Assembly: GCA_003674045.1 (NCBI GenBank)
Contig: PENC01000004.1
Location: 124,001 to 188,000, forward strand
Length of the DNA stretch: 64,000 nucleotides
From: Streptomyces griseocarneus
Lineage (GTDB): Bacteria; Actinomycetota; Actinomycetes; Streptomycetales; Streptomycetaceae
Direction: 5' to 3'
Translations under genes and position numbers: made by a program
In this document: positions 17,418-25,989 of the stretch, piece after piece
Position numbering within the stretch: position 1 is the stretch's first letter
Layout of the letters: each line of letters starts with the position of its first letter
The notes under the pieces: generated by a model
What the model saw: only the letters and a program-made list of their open reading frames with translations
Database searches by the model: none
What the model was told of the DNA's origin: nothing

Positions 17418-18137
17418 TCATTCCTCCCCGGCGATCGAGAGCGTGCGCAGCTTGTGCCCCGCGAACCACGTCGCGCCCACGGTGACGGCGACCAGCAGGG
17501 TCAGCGCGACAGGCAGGCCGACCTCCGCGGTGACCGCGCCGTCCGCGCCGATCCGCTGGGCGAGGGCGAGGGCCCACTGCTGCACGCTGAGCGTGCGGGC
17601 GCCCGCGATGAGGCTGCCGAAGAGGGACTCCCACACCAGGGCGTAGACGAGGCCCGCGACGACGGCGTGCCGGGTGACGGTGCCCAGCAGCAGGAAGATC
17701 GCGCTGTAGGCGACGGAGGCGATCGCCGCGGCGGCCGCGTAGGCGACGGCTATCTGCTGGCTGTTGCCGTTGAGCAGATAACCCGCGATCAGGGTGGGGA
17801 TCGCCGAGAGGGCCACGGTGACGCCGATGGCGACGATCAGCTTGGTGAGGATCACCGTGTGCCGCTTGACGGGCTTGGCGAGGAGGTAGACCACCGAGCC
17901 GTCGTCGATCTCCGGGCCGATCGCGCCCGTTCCGGCGACGACGCCGATGAGCGGCACCATGGTGGCGAGCGCGAAGCCGCCGAGGACGTTGCGGGCGGTG
18001 TCGTCATCCGCGCCGACGAACACCCGCAGGACGGCGGAGATGACGAGCAGCAGCGCGGGCAGCGCGAAGAGGACGAGGGCACGGCGGCGGCCGAGGAGGC
18101 CCCGGTAGGTGAGCCGTGCGACGGTCGGGTGATACAT
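17418..18137 (-). CDS. ABC-2 type transporter permease (module B)
   Basis: A 239-residue integral membrane subunit with about six hydrophobic segments. The first follows a short cytosolic N-terminus (YRGLLGRRRALVLFALPAL), and EIDDGSVVYLLAKPVKR is the amphipathic coupling element typical of ABC-2 permeases. It is the last gene of a four-gene minus-strand set ATPase-permease-ATPase-permease (20987 to 17418), separated by 16 bases from its ATPase. It probably exports a lipid, drug or peptide; nothing in the sequence names the substrate. Confidence 0.88.
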   Translation of the reverse strand: MYHPTVARLTYRGLLGRRRALVLFALPALLLVISAVLRVFVGADDDTARNVLGGFALATMVPLIGVVAGTGAIGPEIDDGSVVYLLAKPVKRHTVILTKLIVAIGVTVALSAIPTLIAGYLLNGNSQQIAVAYAAAAAIASVAYSAIFLLLGTVTRHAVVAGLVYALVWESLFGSLIAGARTLSVQQWALALAQRIGADGAVTAEVGLPVALTLLVAVTVGATWFAGHKLRTLSIAGEE

Positions 18138-18153
18138 GGCGTCAGGGCTCCTT

Positions 18154-19065
18154 TCAGGCCGCTACGAGGTAGGAGAAGACCGATTCCAGGGACTCGTCCG
18201 CGGGCGAGACCGTGAAGAGCCGGATGCCGTGCGCGCGGGCGACCCGCGGCAGCAGGGCGGTGAAGCGGTCGAAGTCGACCGCCTGGACGCGCAGCGCGCC
18301 TTCCTTGACGTCGACCTCGATGCCCGAGGTCGACGGGTCGGCGATGAGCGCGGCGGCGAGCGCCCGGTCGTCACTGGAGCGCACGACGTAGCGGTGTGGG
18401 CGGTCCGTCATCAGCCTGCGGATCTTGCGGAAGTCGCCGGACGCGGCGTGCCTGCCCGCGACGACGACCTCGATGTGGGCCGCGAGCTGTTCGACCTCCT
18501 CCAGGATGTGCGAGGAGAACAGCACGGTGCGGCCCTCGGCCCCCATGCCCCGCAGCAGCTCCATGAGTTGCATGCGCTGGCGCGGGTCCATGCCGTTGAA
18601 GGGCTCGTCGAGCAGCAGCACGGACGGGTCGTGCACGAGCGCGGAGGCCATCTTCACGCGCTGCCGCATGCCCTTGCTGTACGTGTCGATCCTGCGGTTC
18701 TGCGCGTATTCCATCTCGACCGTGGCGAGCGCCCGTTGGGCCTCCTTCGCACCCAGGCCGTGCAGCTCCGCGTTGGCGAGGACGAACTCCCGGCCGGTGA
18801 GGAAGTCGTACATCGCCTCCCGCTCGGGGACGACGCCTATGCGGCGGTAGACCTGCTCGTTGCGCCAGACGACCTGCCCGTCCAGGGTGACCGTGCCGGT
18901 GGAGGGGGCGAGGAAGCCGCCCATCATGTTGATCAGCGTGGACTTCCCGGCCCCGTTCGGCCCGAGGAGACCCGTGATGCCCGGCCCGACGGTCATGGAG
19001 ATGTCGTTGACGGCGACCACGTTGCCGAACCAGCGCGAGACGTTGTCGATGGTGAGGGTTGTCAT
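18154..19065 (-). CDS. ABC transporter ATP-binding protein (module B)
   Basis: A 303-residue ATPase. Walker A is GPNGAGKST, the signature is YSKGMRQRVKMA, Walker B is VLLLDEPFNGMD and the H-loop is in FSSHILEEVE. After the nucleotide-binding domain (1-220) comes a C-terminal extension of about 80 residues, found in drug or lantibiotic-type ABC-2 ATPases. It pairs with the permease 16 bases downstream. The spacing to the upstream permease is 49 bases, with a good AAGGAATG-like site before ATG 19065. Confidence 0.92.
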   Translation of the reverse strand: MTTLTIDNVSRWFGNVVAVNDISMTVGPGITGLLGPNGAGKSTLINMMGGFLAPSTGTVTLDGQVVWRNEQVYRRIGVVPEREAMYDFLTGREFVLANAELHGLGAKEAQRALATVEMEYAQNRRIDTYSKGMRQRVKMASALVHDPSVLLLDEPFNGMDPRQRMQLMELLRGMGAEGRTVLFSSHILEEVEQLAAHIEVVVAGRHAASGDFRKIRRLMTDRPHRYVVRSSDDRALAAALIADPSTSGIEVDVKEGALRVQAVDFDRFTALLPRVARAHGIRLFTVSPADESLESVFSYLVAA

Positions 19066-19114
19066 GGTCGCGGCCCATTCCTTCGGGAGGTGGTGACGGG
19101 CGACGGTCGTGCGG

Positions 19115-20014
19115 TCACAGGCCCGCCTTCCGGTAGCGGCGCATCAGCAGCCCGTACGAACCGGCGATCAGCGCGAGCAGGACGGCGAGGTAGACGACGC
19201 CCTGGCCGGTGCTCGGCCCGTGGTGGCCCGGGAACGCGGACGTCGCGGAGAGGAAGGCCGTCTGCACACCGTCGACGACGGTGACCGGCGAGAACAGGCC
19301 GAACCAGGCGATGGCGTCCGTGGTGTCGCGGTCGAGGGCGATGGCCTGGAGGGTGCTCACCGCGCCGTACGAGATCATCAGCAGGGCGATGACGCCCGCG
19401 ACGCCGAACCCACGGCGCGGTGTGAGCGCCGCGACCACCAGGCCGAGCCCGGCGAAGAGGAACGACAACAGCACCACGGAGACCAGTCCTTGTGCGAAGC
19501 CCTTCGTCTGCGCGGCGAAGTCCAGCTTGGCGAGCAGGGCGCCCACGTAGAGGATCAGCAGCGGGGTGGCGGTGAGGACGAACAGCGCCGAGGCCATCGC
19601 GGCGAACTTGGCCACCACGTAGTCGACACGTTCGATGGGCCGCGAGAAGTACAGCGGGATCGTCTTGAACCGCAGGTCGCGCGAGACGGACTGCGGTGCC
19701 TGTGCGGCGAGGAACAGCCCGATGACCGCCTGGAGGACGATCGCGTAACGCGTGTATTCCAGCGGCAGCTTGGACAGCTTCGCGGTCACGGTGACGGCGA
19801 CCATGATGGCGGCGGGGACGCACATGACCCCGAAGAGGGTCATGGGCAGCACCTTGGACTTCGCGGAGCGCCCGAGTCCGTACGCGCCGCGCAGGCTCTG
19901 CGAGAACAGCGCGCGGCGGGCGTACGCGCGGCCGAGGCGGGCCCCCGCGTAGTTGCGGTAGCCGATGTTGTGGATGACGTCCTGCGCGGGCGCCATGGTG
20001 CTCTCAGGCGGCAT
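19115..20014 (-). CDS. ABC-2 type transporter permease (module A)
   Basis: A 299-residue permease with six predicted helices. The coupling region reads RDLRFKTIPLYFSRPIERVDY, characteristic of ABC-2 permeases of this type. ATG 20014 is chosen (GGAAAGGGG upstream); it overlaps the end of its ATPase gene by 11 bases. ATG 19996 is an alternative. The frame continues upstream only as a shadow of the ATPase gene. It probably forms one transporter with the ATPase upstream; heteromeric assembly with module B is also possible because the four genes are contiguous. Confidence 0.88.
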   Translation of the reverse strand: MPPESTMAPAQDVIHNIGYRNYAGARLGRAYARRALFSQSLRGAYGLGRSAKSKVLPMTLFGVMCVPAAIMVAVTVTAKLSKLPLEYTRYAIVLQAVIGLFLAAQAPQSVSRDLRFKTIPLYFSRPIERVDYVVAKFAAMASALFVLTATPLLILYVGALLAKLDFAAQTKGFAQGLVSVVLLSFLFAGLGLVVAALTPRRGFGVAGVIALLMISYGAVSTLQAIALDRDTTDAIAWFGLFSPVTVVDGVQTAFLSATSAFPGHHGPSTGQGVVYLAVLLALIAGSYGLLMRRYRKAGL

Positions 20015-20987
20015 CGGAGCTGCCCCTTTCCTGTGCGCTGCCGGGGGTCTGGAAGACCTCCGCGATGCGGTGCCTGCGCTGTTCCATGCGGACGAGACCG
20101 AGCCCCAGGTCGGTGACCGCGTCGCGCACCGTGTCGTACGTGTCGTCGCCGGTGACGTCCACCAGCAGGACGTGCCCGGAGCCCGCCGCCGCGAACTCGG
20201 CGGCGCGGCCCATGGGCTGGACGATGAGCCCCGCGGCGGCCAGGGCCCCGCCGAGGGCCGCCGTGCCGTCCGGATACGCCTCGGAGTCGGTGACCTCGAC
20301 CGCGAGGGAGCCCGTGACCTGGGTGAACTCGTCCGTGGACGAGGACCGCAGCAGCTTGCCGCCGTCGATGACGACGACGTGGTCGCAGGTGCGCTCCAGT
20401 TCGCCGAGCAGGTGGGAGGTGACCAGGACCGAGATGCCGAAGTCGGTGTGCACGCGCCGGATGAGGCCGAGCATCTCGTCACGGCCGACGGGGTCGAGAC
20501 CGTTGGTCGGCTCGTCCAGCAGGACCAGCTGCGGATCGTGCACGAGGGCCTGCGCCAGCTTCACGCGCTGCTTCATGCCGGTCGAGTAGCCGCCCATGGG
20601 GCGGTAGCGCTCCTCGTAGAGCCCGACGTGCCGCAGGGTGTCGGCAGTGCGCTCACGGGCGGCGGTGACCGGGAGGCCGGACATCCGCGCCATGTGCACG
20701 ACGAACTCCGTCGCCGACACGTCCGGCGGCAGGCAGTCGTGCTCGGGCATGTAGCCGACCTTCTCCCGGATGGCCGCGCCCTCGGTCGCCACGTCGAGAC
20801 CGAGCACGGCGGCACGCCCCTCGGTGGCCGGGGACAGCCCGAGCAGAATCTTGATCAGCGTGGACTTGCCTGCTCCATTGGCGCCCACAAGCCCGGTCAC
20901 GCCCGGCGCGATGTCGACGGAGAGCCGGTCGAGCGCGGTCACCCGGGGGAACCGTTTGCTGAGGCTTTCGGTAGCGATCACAGTCAC
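20004..20987 (-). CDS. ABC transporter ATP-binding protein (module A)
   Basis: A 327-residue ATPase. Walker A is GANGAGKST, the signature is YSTGMKQRVKLA, Walker B is VLLDEPTNGLDP and the H-loop is in VTSHLLGELE. A C-terminal domain (about 225-327) of the same kind as in module B ends with an Arg/His-rich stretch. It is the first gene of the four-gene operon. The GTG start at 20987 lies 6 bases after a TACCGT box, so the mRNA may be leaderless; GAAGG also precedes it. Confidence 0.92.
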   Translation of the reverse strand: MTVIATESLSKRFPRVTALDRLSVDIAPGVTGLVGANGAGKSTLIKILLGLSPATEGRAAVLGLDVATEGAAIREKVGYMPEHDCLPPDVSATEFVVHMARMSGLPVTAARERTADTLRHVGLYEERYRPMGGYSTGMKQRVKLAQALVHDPQLVLLDEPTNGLDPVGRDEMLGLIRRVHTDFGISVLVTSHLLGELERTCDHVVVIDGGKLLRSSSTDEFTQVTGSLAVEVTDSEAYPDGTAALGGALAAAGLIVQPMGRAAEFAAAGSGHVLLVDVTGDDTYDTVRDAVTDLGLGLVRMEQRRHRIAEVFQTPGSAQERGSSDAA

Positions 20988-20993
20988 CCTTCG

Positions 20994-20999
20994 ACGGTA
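20994..20999 (-). promoter_or_regulatory. -10 box of the double ABC-2 operon (leaderless)
   Basis: TACCGT on the minus strand ends 6 bases before GTG 20987. The box and start region match those of the rhomboid gene (14090-14105) at 15 of 16 bases. Confidence 0.5.
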
Positions 21000-21124
21000 G
21001 TGGCGCGGGCCACAGCGGTCGTCAGACCAGATGACGGGATGTGCGTAGTCCTCGGGTCTGACACGTCCCTACGCAGGTAGGGGGCAAGGTCGGGGCGACG
21101 GGCCCGGCCGGGGGTTACCGAAAG

Positions 21125-21133
21125 TTATCCACA
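21125..21133 (+). promoter_or_regulatory. Isolated perfect DnaA box
   Basis: TTATCCACA lies between the divergent ABC operon and the M24 operon, 15 bases upstream of the probable -35 of the latter. One box may occur by chance, but it is the only perfect copy I found outside the pheA-serS cluster. Confidence 0.55.
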
Positions 21134-21148
21134 GGCGGTGCACATGTC

Positions 21149-21177
21149 TTGACGCAGCCGCCGAGCATTGTCACATT
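21149..21177 (+). promoter_or_regulatory. Probable sigma-70-like promoter of the M24/EphD operon
   Basis: TTGACG (21149-21154), a 17-base spacer and CACATT (21172-21177) fit a vegetative promoter and would give a leader of about 60 bases before GTG 21245. Confidence 0.45.
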
Positions 21178-21244
21178 CATCAGTGTCAAGTTGCGGACGC
21201 TCTCCCGGTCTTGGGTCCGGGGGCCCGGCAGGCGGGACGGACGA

Positions 21245-22111
21245 GTGACGACGACAACGGCTGTGCCACGGGAACTCACCGCGGAGCTGCGGGGGTTCCG
21301 GGATGTGCAGCGCCTCGCGTACGACTGCGCGGAAGCGGTCGCCGCGCAGCTCAGACCCGGGGTGACCGAGCGCGAGGCCGCCCGGATGCAGCGGGAGTGG
21401 CTGCGCGGGCACGGCGTGCGGGACTGGTTCCACCTCCCCTTCGCCTGGTTCGGCGACCGCACGGCCTTCGCCGGGTTCCGGGTGCCGCTCCAGTTCTTCC
21501 CGACGGACCGGAGGCTGGAGCCGGGGATGCCCTTCATCCTCGACATGGCCCCGGTCCACCACGGCTTCACGGCCGACATCGGCTATTCGGGCTGCCTGGG
21601 GCCCCACCCGCTGCACGACCGGCTGCTGGCCGACCTCCGGGCGCACCGGGAGCTCGTCCTGCGCGAGGTGCGCGAGCGGCGCACCCTCCGGGAGATCTAC
21701 GAGGACGTGGACCGGCTCATGGTCCGCCAGGGCTACGCCAACCGGCACCGGGCCTATCCCTTCGGGGTCATAGCCCACAAGGTGGGCCGGGTGCGGGAGC
21801 GCCGCTGGTCACCGCACCTCTTCGGATTCGGCACACAGGCCCTGAAGGGGCTCGCGTCCGACGCCGTGCGCGGGCACCGCGAGGGCTGGTCGCCGCTGTG
21901 GAGCCCGTACCGCTTCTCCGACCACCCGCCCCGGCCGGGCTTGTGGGCCGTGGAGCCCCACCTGGGCCTCAGGGGCACCGGCGCGAAGTTCGAGGAGCTC
22001 CTGGTGGTCACCGACTCCCGCGACCCCGAGGAGAGCGCCTTCTGGCTCGACGACGACCTGCCGCACGTCAGGCGCCACCGGCACGACCACACGAAGGAGG
22101 CCGTCGCATGA
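21245..22111 (+). CDS. M24-family metallopeptidase-like protein
   Basis: A 288-residue cytosolic pita-bread-fold protein. All five M24 metal ligands can be proposed: Asp in FILDMAPV and in FTADIGYSG (11 residues apart), His in IAHKVGR, Glu in AVEPHLG and Glu in KFEELLVVTD. Unlike PepP at the left end it has no N-terminal aminopeptidase-P domain. It may be a peptidase or a non-peptidic hydrolase of the creatinase type. The GTG at 21245 is chosen for the match of the N-terminus to the fold; an upstream start is possible. It overlaps the next gene by 4 bases (ATGA), so the operon is translationally coupled. Confidence 0.8.
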   Translation: MTTTTAVPRELTAELRGFRDVQRLAYDCAEAVAAQLRPGVTEREAARMQREWLRGHGVRDWFHLPFAWFGDRTAFAGFRVPLQFFPTDRRLEPGMPFILDMAPVHHGFTADIGYSGCLGPHPLHDRLLADLRAHRELVLREVRERRTLREIYEDVDRLMVRQGYANRHRAYPFGVIAHKVGRVRERRWSPHLFGFGTQALKGLASDAVRGHREGWSPLWSPYRFSDHPPRPGLWAVEPHLGLRGTGAKFEELLVVTDSRDPEESAFWLDDDLPHVRRHRHDHTKEAVA

Positions 22112-23919
22112 GCGGCGAGAGCACGGGGCCGGCCGGCGCGCGCGAGCGGTGGGTCCGCACGGGCGGCATCGAACTCTGCGTCGTCGAGCTGGGGGACGCC
22201 GAGCGGCCCACGGTGATGCTGCTGCACGGCTATCCGGACAGCAAGGAGGTCTGGTCGGCGGTCGCCGAGCGCCTGCGGGACCGCTTCCACGTGGTGCTGT
22301 ACGACGTGCGGGGCTGCGGACGCTCCTCCGCGCCCAAGCCACTGCGGGGCGGCTTCACCCTGGAGAAGCTCACGGACGACTTCCTGGCGGTCGCGGACGC
22401 CGTCAGCCCGGACGCCCCGGTGCACCTGGTCGGGCACGACTGGGGGTCCGTCCAGGGCTGGGAGTTCGCGACCGTGCCGCACACCGAGGGGCGGATCGCG
22501 TCCTTCACCTCCGTCTCCGGTCCCGCCCTCGACCACTTCGCCCACTGGATCAGGAAGCGGGCGGCCCGGCCGACCCCGCGCGGGGCGGCCCAGCTGCTCG
22601 GCCAGGGCGGGCGGTCCTGGTACGTCTCCGCACTGCACGCGCCGGGCCTGGCGAAGGCCCTGGCGCGGGGCCCGGCGCTGAAGCAGTGGCCGAAGATCCT
22701 GAAGCGCATGGAGAAGGTGCCCGGCGACACCTATCCGACGGCGTCGCTGCCCCGGGACGTCACGCACGGCGCCTGGCTCTACCGCGACAACGTCCGGCCC
22801 CGGATGCGCCGCCCGCGCACGGACGCCTACGCCCATGTGCCGGTGCAGCTGATCACGCCGACCGGCGACGCCTTCCTGTCCGCGCGGCTCTACGACGACC
22901 TCGACCAGTGGGCACCCCGCCTCGTACGGCACACGCTCACCGCCAAGCACTGGGTGCCGCGCACGCGCCCCGACCAACTCTCGGCCTGGATCGCCGAGTT
23001 CGTCACGGCCAACGAGCCGGGAAGCACGGGTGCGGTCGGCACGGCGGGCCACGGAGGCGCCGGGGTGAGCGGAGCCGTGGACAGCGGCCCGTACGCCCAG
23101 GAGTTCGGCGGCCGTCTGGTGCTGGTGACCGGGGCGGCCAGTGGCATCGGCCGGGCCACCGCGTTCGCCTTCGCGGAGGCGGGCGCCCGCGTCGTCGCCG
23201 TCGACCGGGACGCGGAAGGCGCCGCCCGCACCGCCGAGATGGCCCGGCTGATCGGCGCGCCCGAGGCCTGGGGCGAGTACGCCGACGTGTCGGACGAGCA
23301 GGCGATGGAAAAGCTGGCCGTCAAGGTCGCCGCCGAGTACGGCGTGGTGGACGTCCTGGTCAACAACGCCGGGATCGGCGTGGCCGGGTCGTTCCTGGAC
23401 ACCTCGCCGGACGACTGGCGCAAGGTCCTCGACGTCAATCTGTGGGGCGTCATCCACGGCTGCCGGGTCTTCGGCAGGCAGATGGCCGAGCGTGGCCAGG
23501 GCGGCCACATCGTCAACGTCGCCTCCGCGGCCGCCTTCCACCCCTTCAAGACGCTCACGGCCTACAGCACGTCCAAGGCGGCCGTGCTGATGCTCAGCGA
23601 GAGCCTGCGCGCCGAACTGGCCGGCCGCGGCATCGGCGTCACCGCGATCTGCCCCGGGCTCGTCAACACCGGCATCACCGGGACGACACGGTTCGCGGGT
23701 CTCCCCGAGGAGGCGCAGCAGCTCCGCAGGGACAAGGCGAGCCGCCTCTACGCCAAGCGCAACTACCCGCCGGAGAAGGTCGCCGAGGCCGTGCTGCGCT
23801 CGGTGCTCCGCAACCAGGCAGTGGTCCCGGTGGCCCCCGAGGCGCACGCCGTCCGCGTCATGTCCCGGTTCGCACCGCGTCTGCTGCGCGCCATCGCACG
23901 GATCGACCCACCGCTGTAG
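22108..23919 (+). CDS. Alpha/beta hydrolase - SDR fusion protein (EphD-like)
   Basis: A 603-residue two-domain enzyme. The N-terminal alpha/beta hydrolase (1-300) is of epoxide-hydrolase type: HGYPDSKE oxyanion region, Asp nucleophile in GHDWGS, and catalytic His in AKHWVP. After a Gly/Ser/Ala linker the SDR domain (about 332-600) shows VTGAASGIG, NNAGIG, the Ser in NVASAAAF and YSTSKAA. The same order of domains is known in mycobacterial EphD, which acts on mycolic-acid epoxides; streptomycetes lack mycolates, so the substrate here must differ, perhaps a lipid or terpenoid epoxide. It is coupled to the M24 gene and followed 14 bases later by a ferritin-like hydrolase. Confidence 0.9.
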   Translation: MSGESTGPAGARERWVRTGGIELCVVELGDAERPTVMLLHGYPDSKEVWSAVAERLRDRFHVVLYDVRGCGRSSAPKPLRGGFTLEKLTDDFLAVADAVSPDAPVHLVGHDWGSVQGWEFATVPHTEGRIASFTSVSGPALDHFAHWIRKRAARPTPRGAAQLLGQGGRSWYVSALHAPGLAKALARGPALKQWPKILKRMEKVPGDTYPTASLPRDVTHGAWLYRDNVRPRMRRPRTDAYAHVPVQLITPTGDAFLSARLYDDLDQWAPRLVRHTLTAKHWVPRTRPDQLSAWIAEFVTANEPGSTGAVGTAGHGGAGVSGAVDSGPYAQEFGGRLVLVTGAASGIGRATAFAFAEAGARVVAVDRDAEGAARTAEMARLIGAPEAWGEYADVSDEQAMEKLAVKVAAEYGVVDVLVNNAGIGVAGSFLDTSPDDWRKVLDVNLWGVIHGCRVFGRQMAERGQGGHIVNVASAAAFHPFKTLTAYSTSKAAVLMLSESLRAELAGRGIGVTAICPGLVNTGITGTTRFAGLPEEAQQLRRDKASRLYAKRNYPPEKVAEAVLRSVLRNQAVVPVAPEAHAVRVMSRFAPRLLRAIARIDPPL

Positions 23920-23933
23920 CGGGAGGAGCAGAA

Positions 23934-24851
23934 ATGGATCACGAGTACCGCAGCAGCTACCGGATCGCCCCGAGACGCGTCAGCTTCGACTGGGACGACA
24001 CCCCGCTGCACTGGATACCGGACGAGCCCACGGCCACCCACGTCATCAACGTGCTGCATCTGCTGCTCCCCGCGGGCGAGCGCTGGTTCGTCAAGGTCTT
24101 CAAGGAGGCCCTGCCGCTCGTGGGCGACGAGGAACTCCTCAAGGACGTCAAGGGCTTCATGGGCCAGGAGGCCACGCACAGCGTGCAGCACGCCTATGTG
24201 CTCGAACACCTCGCCCGGCAAGGCGTGGACACCCGCCCCTACACCCGGCATCTGGACTTCGTCTTCGACGTGCTGCTCGGCGACAAGCCCCCGCTCGGGA
24301 TGCCGGTGTCCGCCCAGGAGTGGCTGCGCTTCCGGCTCTCGGTGATCGCCGCGACCGAGCAGTTCACCGCCGTCCTGGGCAACTGGGTCCTCCAGGCCGA
24401 GGGACTGGACCGGGCGGACCCCGACCCGGTGATGCTCGACCTGCTGCGCTGGCACGGCGCCGAAGAGGTCGAACACCGCGCGGTGGCCTTCGACATGTAC
24501 GAGCACTGCGGCGGCTCGGACCCGGCACGCTACGCCCGCCGTGTCCTGGCCATGGCCTTCACCGCCCCCATACTCTTCTACCTCTGGGGCTGGGGCTCGT
24601 ACTACCTGCACTGGCACGATCCGGAGCTCTCGGGGCGGCAGCGGTGGTACTCGCTGCGCGAGCACAACAAGGCCGTGGCGAAGGGCCTCCTGCCCAGCTG
24701 GCGGGAGCTCGGCAGTGCCGTGCCCCGCTATCTGCGCCGCTCCTACCACCCGTCCCGGGAGGGCTCCCTGCGCCACGCGGTCGAATATCTGGCGACCTCA
24801 CCCGCGGCACGGATAGCGGCGGGCGCGATCGGCCGCGCGGCCGCCTCCTGA
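23934..24851 (+). CDS. Predicted metal-dependent hydrolase, PF10118-like ferritin fold
   Basis: A 305-residue protein of the family annotated as metal-dependent hydrolases. The helical bundle carries a di-metal set of Glu and His ligands: GQEATHSVQH (about 78-87), ATEQFTAV (about 140) and GAEEVEHRAVAFD (about 178). Two hydrophobic stretches (about 200-222) suggest membrane contact. The activity of the family is not proven; an oxygenase-like di-iron reaction on a lipid is plausible. GGAGGAG lies before ATG 23934, 14 bases after the EphD-like gene. The long upstream frame is a shadow. Confidence 0.82.
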   Translation: MDHEYRSSYRIAPRRVSFDWDDTPLHWIPDEPTATHVINVLHLLLPAGERWFVKVFKEALPLVGDEELLKDVKGFMGQEATHSVQHAYVLEHLARQGVDTRPYTRHLDFVFDVLLGDKPPLGMPVSAQEWLRFRLSVIAATEQFTAVLGNWVLQAEGLDRADPDPVMLDLLRWHGAEEVEHRAVAFDMYEHCGGSDPARYARRVLAMAFTAPILFYLWGWGSYYLHWHDPELSGRQRWYSLREHNKAVAKGLLPSWRELGSAVPRYLRRSYHPSREGSLRHAVEYLATSPAARIAAGAIGRAAAS

Positions 24852-24862
24852 GGATCCCTTCC

Positions 24863-25960
24863 GTGAACACGCCCCAGCGGGGCCCCGGGAAGCCGTCGAA
24901 GTCCACGACACGGACGAGCGGCGAAGAACCACCGGGGCCCGTCACGCCCGAGTACCGGATCGAGGACCTCGCGCACCACAGCGGGACCACGGTCCGCACC
25001 ATCCGTGCCTATCAGGACCGCGGGCTGCTCCCCCGCCCCGAGCGGCGTGGCCGTTCCAACGTCTACGGGAAACCCCACCTGGCCCGGCTGCACCAGATCG
25101 CCGGGCTCCTCGACCGCGGCTACACCCTCGCCAGCATCAAGGAACTCCTGGAGGCATGGGACGCGGGCCAGGGGCTCGACGGTGTCCTGGGGCTGGTCGC
25201 GGAGGTCGACCGCCCCTGGACCGACGAACAGGCCGAACGGATCACCCGCGCGGACCTGGACGAGAGGTTCGGCGGCAACCCGGACGACCCCGCCGTCGAG
25301 GACGCGGTACAGCTGGGCGTCCTGGTACGCGTGCCGGACGCGCCCGACGAGTTCCTGGTGCCCAGCCCCCGCGAACTCGCCGTGGCCGTCGAACTCCACG
25401 CCGCGGGTGTCCCGCTGTCGGCCATCACCGACCACCTGCGCGAACTGCGCGTCCACGTCGAGCACATCGCCGGACGCTTCCTCGACTTCACGACCGAGCA
25501 CCTCTTCCACCAGTACCTGGACCACCCGCCCACCGACGAGGAGGCCACCGAGGCCACCGCCCTGGTCCGCCGCCTGCGCCCCCTCGCGCAACAGACCATG
25601 GACGCCGAACTGGCCCGCGCGATGCGCGCACAGGCCACGCTCCACCTCCGCCACCATTTGGGGGGCGACCCGGAAGAAGGCCCGGATGCGGACGAAAAGA
25701 AGGACAAGGGGGGCGAGGGGGACGAGGAGGAGACCCGGAGACAGCGCACGGCGCCGCGGGCCGGGCGCCCGGCCCGGAAGCCCCACCCCCACCCCCACCC
25801 CCACCCCCGGCCCGCCTGCGAGCCGGTCCAGCTGCCCGTCACGACCGTCGAGGCCGTATGCGCACTCGTGGGAAAGGACCAGGTGGCGGCGTTCATCGCC
25901 GCCGCGGCGGAACGGGAGGTCCAGGCACGGCGGATGGACGCCATGCGCCGGAACGACTGA
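24863..25960 (+). CDS. MerR-family transcriptional regulator with a His-Pro tract
   Basis: A 365-residue regulator. The MerR helix-turn-helix (about 33-100) reads YRIEDLAHHSGTTVRTIRAY then GLLPRPERRGRSNVYG. A long helical C-terminal part follows (about 100-265), then an acidic/Lys linker and a PHPHPHPHPRP tract encoded by four CCCCCA units, and finally a short helical domain (about 315-365). There is no Cys pair for classical metal sensing; the His-Pro tract could bind Ni, Zn or Cu, or be a flexible linker. Eleven bases separate it from the hydrolase gene, so it probably regulates its own operon. GTG 24863 is the start chosen, without a strong ribosome site. Confidence 0.82.
   Translation: MNTPQRGPGKPSKSTTRTSGEEPPGPVTPEYRIEDLAHHSGTTVRTIRAYQDRGLLPRPERRGRSNVYGKPHLARLHQIAGLLDRGYTLASIKELLEAWDAGQGLDGVLGLVAEVDRPWTDEQAERITRADLDERFGGNPDDPAVEDAVQLGVLVRVPDAPDEFLVPSPRELAVAVELHAAGVPLSAITDHLRELRVHVEHIAGRFLDFTTEHLFHQYLDHPPTDEEATEATALVRRLRPLAQQTMDAELARAMRAQATLHLRHHLGGDPEEGPDADEKKDKGGEGDEEETRRQRTAPRAGRPARKPHPHPHPHPRPACEPVQLPVTTVEAVCALVGKDQVAAFIAAAAEREVQARRMDAMRRND
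25781..25808 (+). repeat. CCCCCA hexanucleotide repeat inside the MerR gene
   Basis: Four tandem 6-base units with A at 25785, 25791, 25797 and 25803 encode alternating Pro and His. Being a multiple of three, changes in copy number keep the reading frame, so the tract length may vary between strains. Confidence 0.8.
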
Positions 25961-25967
25961 GCCCGGT

Positions 25968-25989
25968 GTCACTTCAGGGTCACTTCAGG
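25968..25989. repeat. Perfect 11-bp tandem duplication at the pspAB stop codon
   Basis: GTCACTTCAGG occurs twice in direct succession (25968-25978, 25979-25989). On the minus strand it duplicates the last two sense codons and stop of pspAB, leaving a second copy just outside the gene. No function is proposed. Confidence 0.7.
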
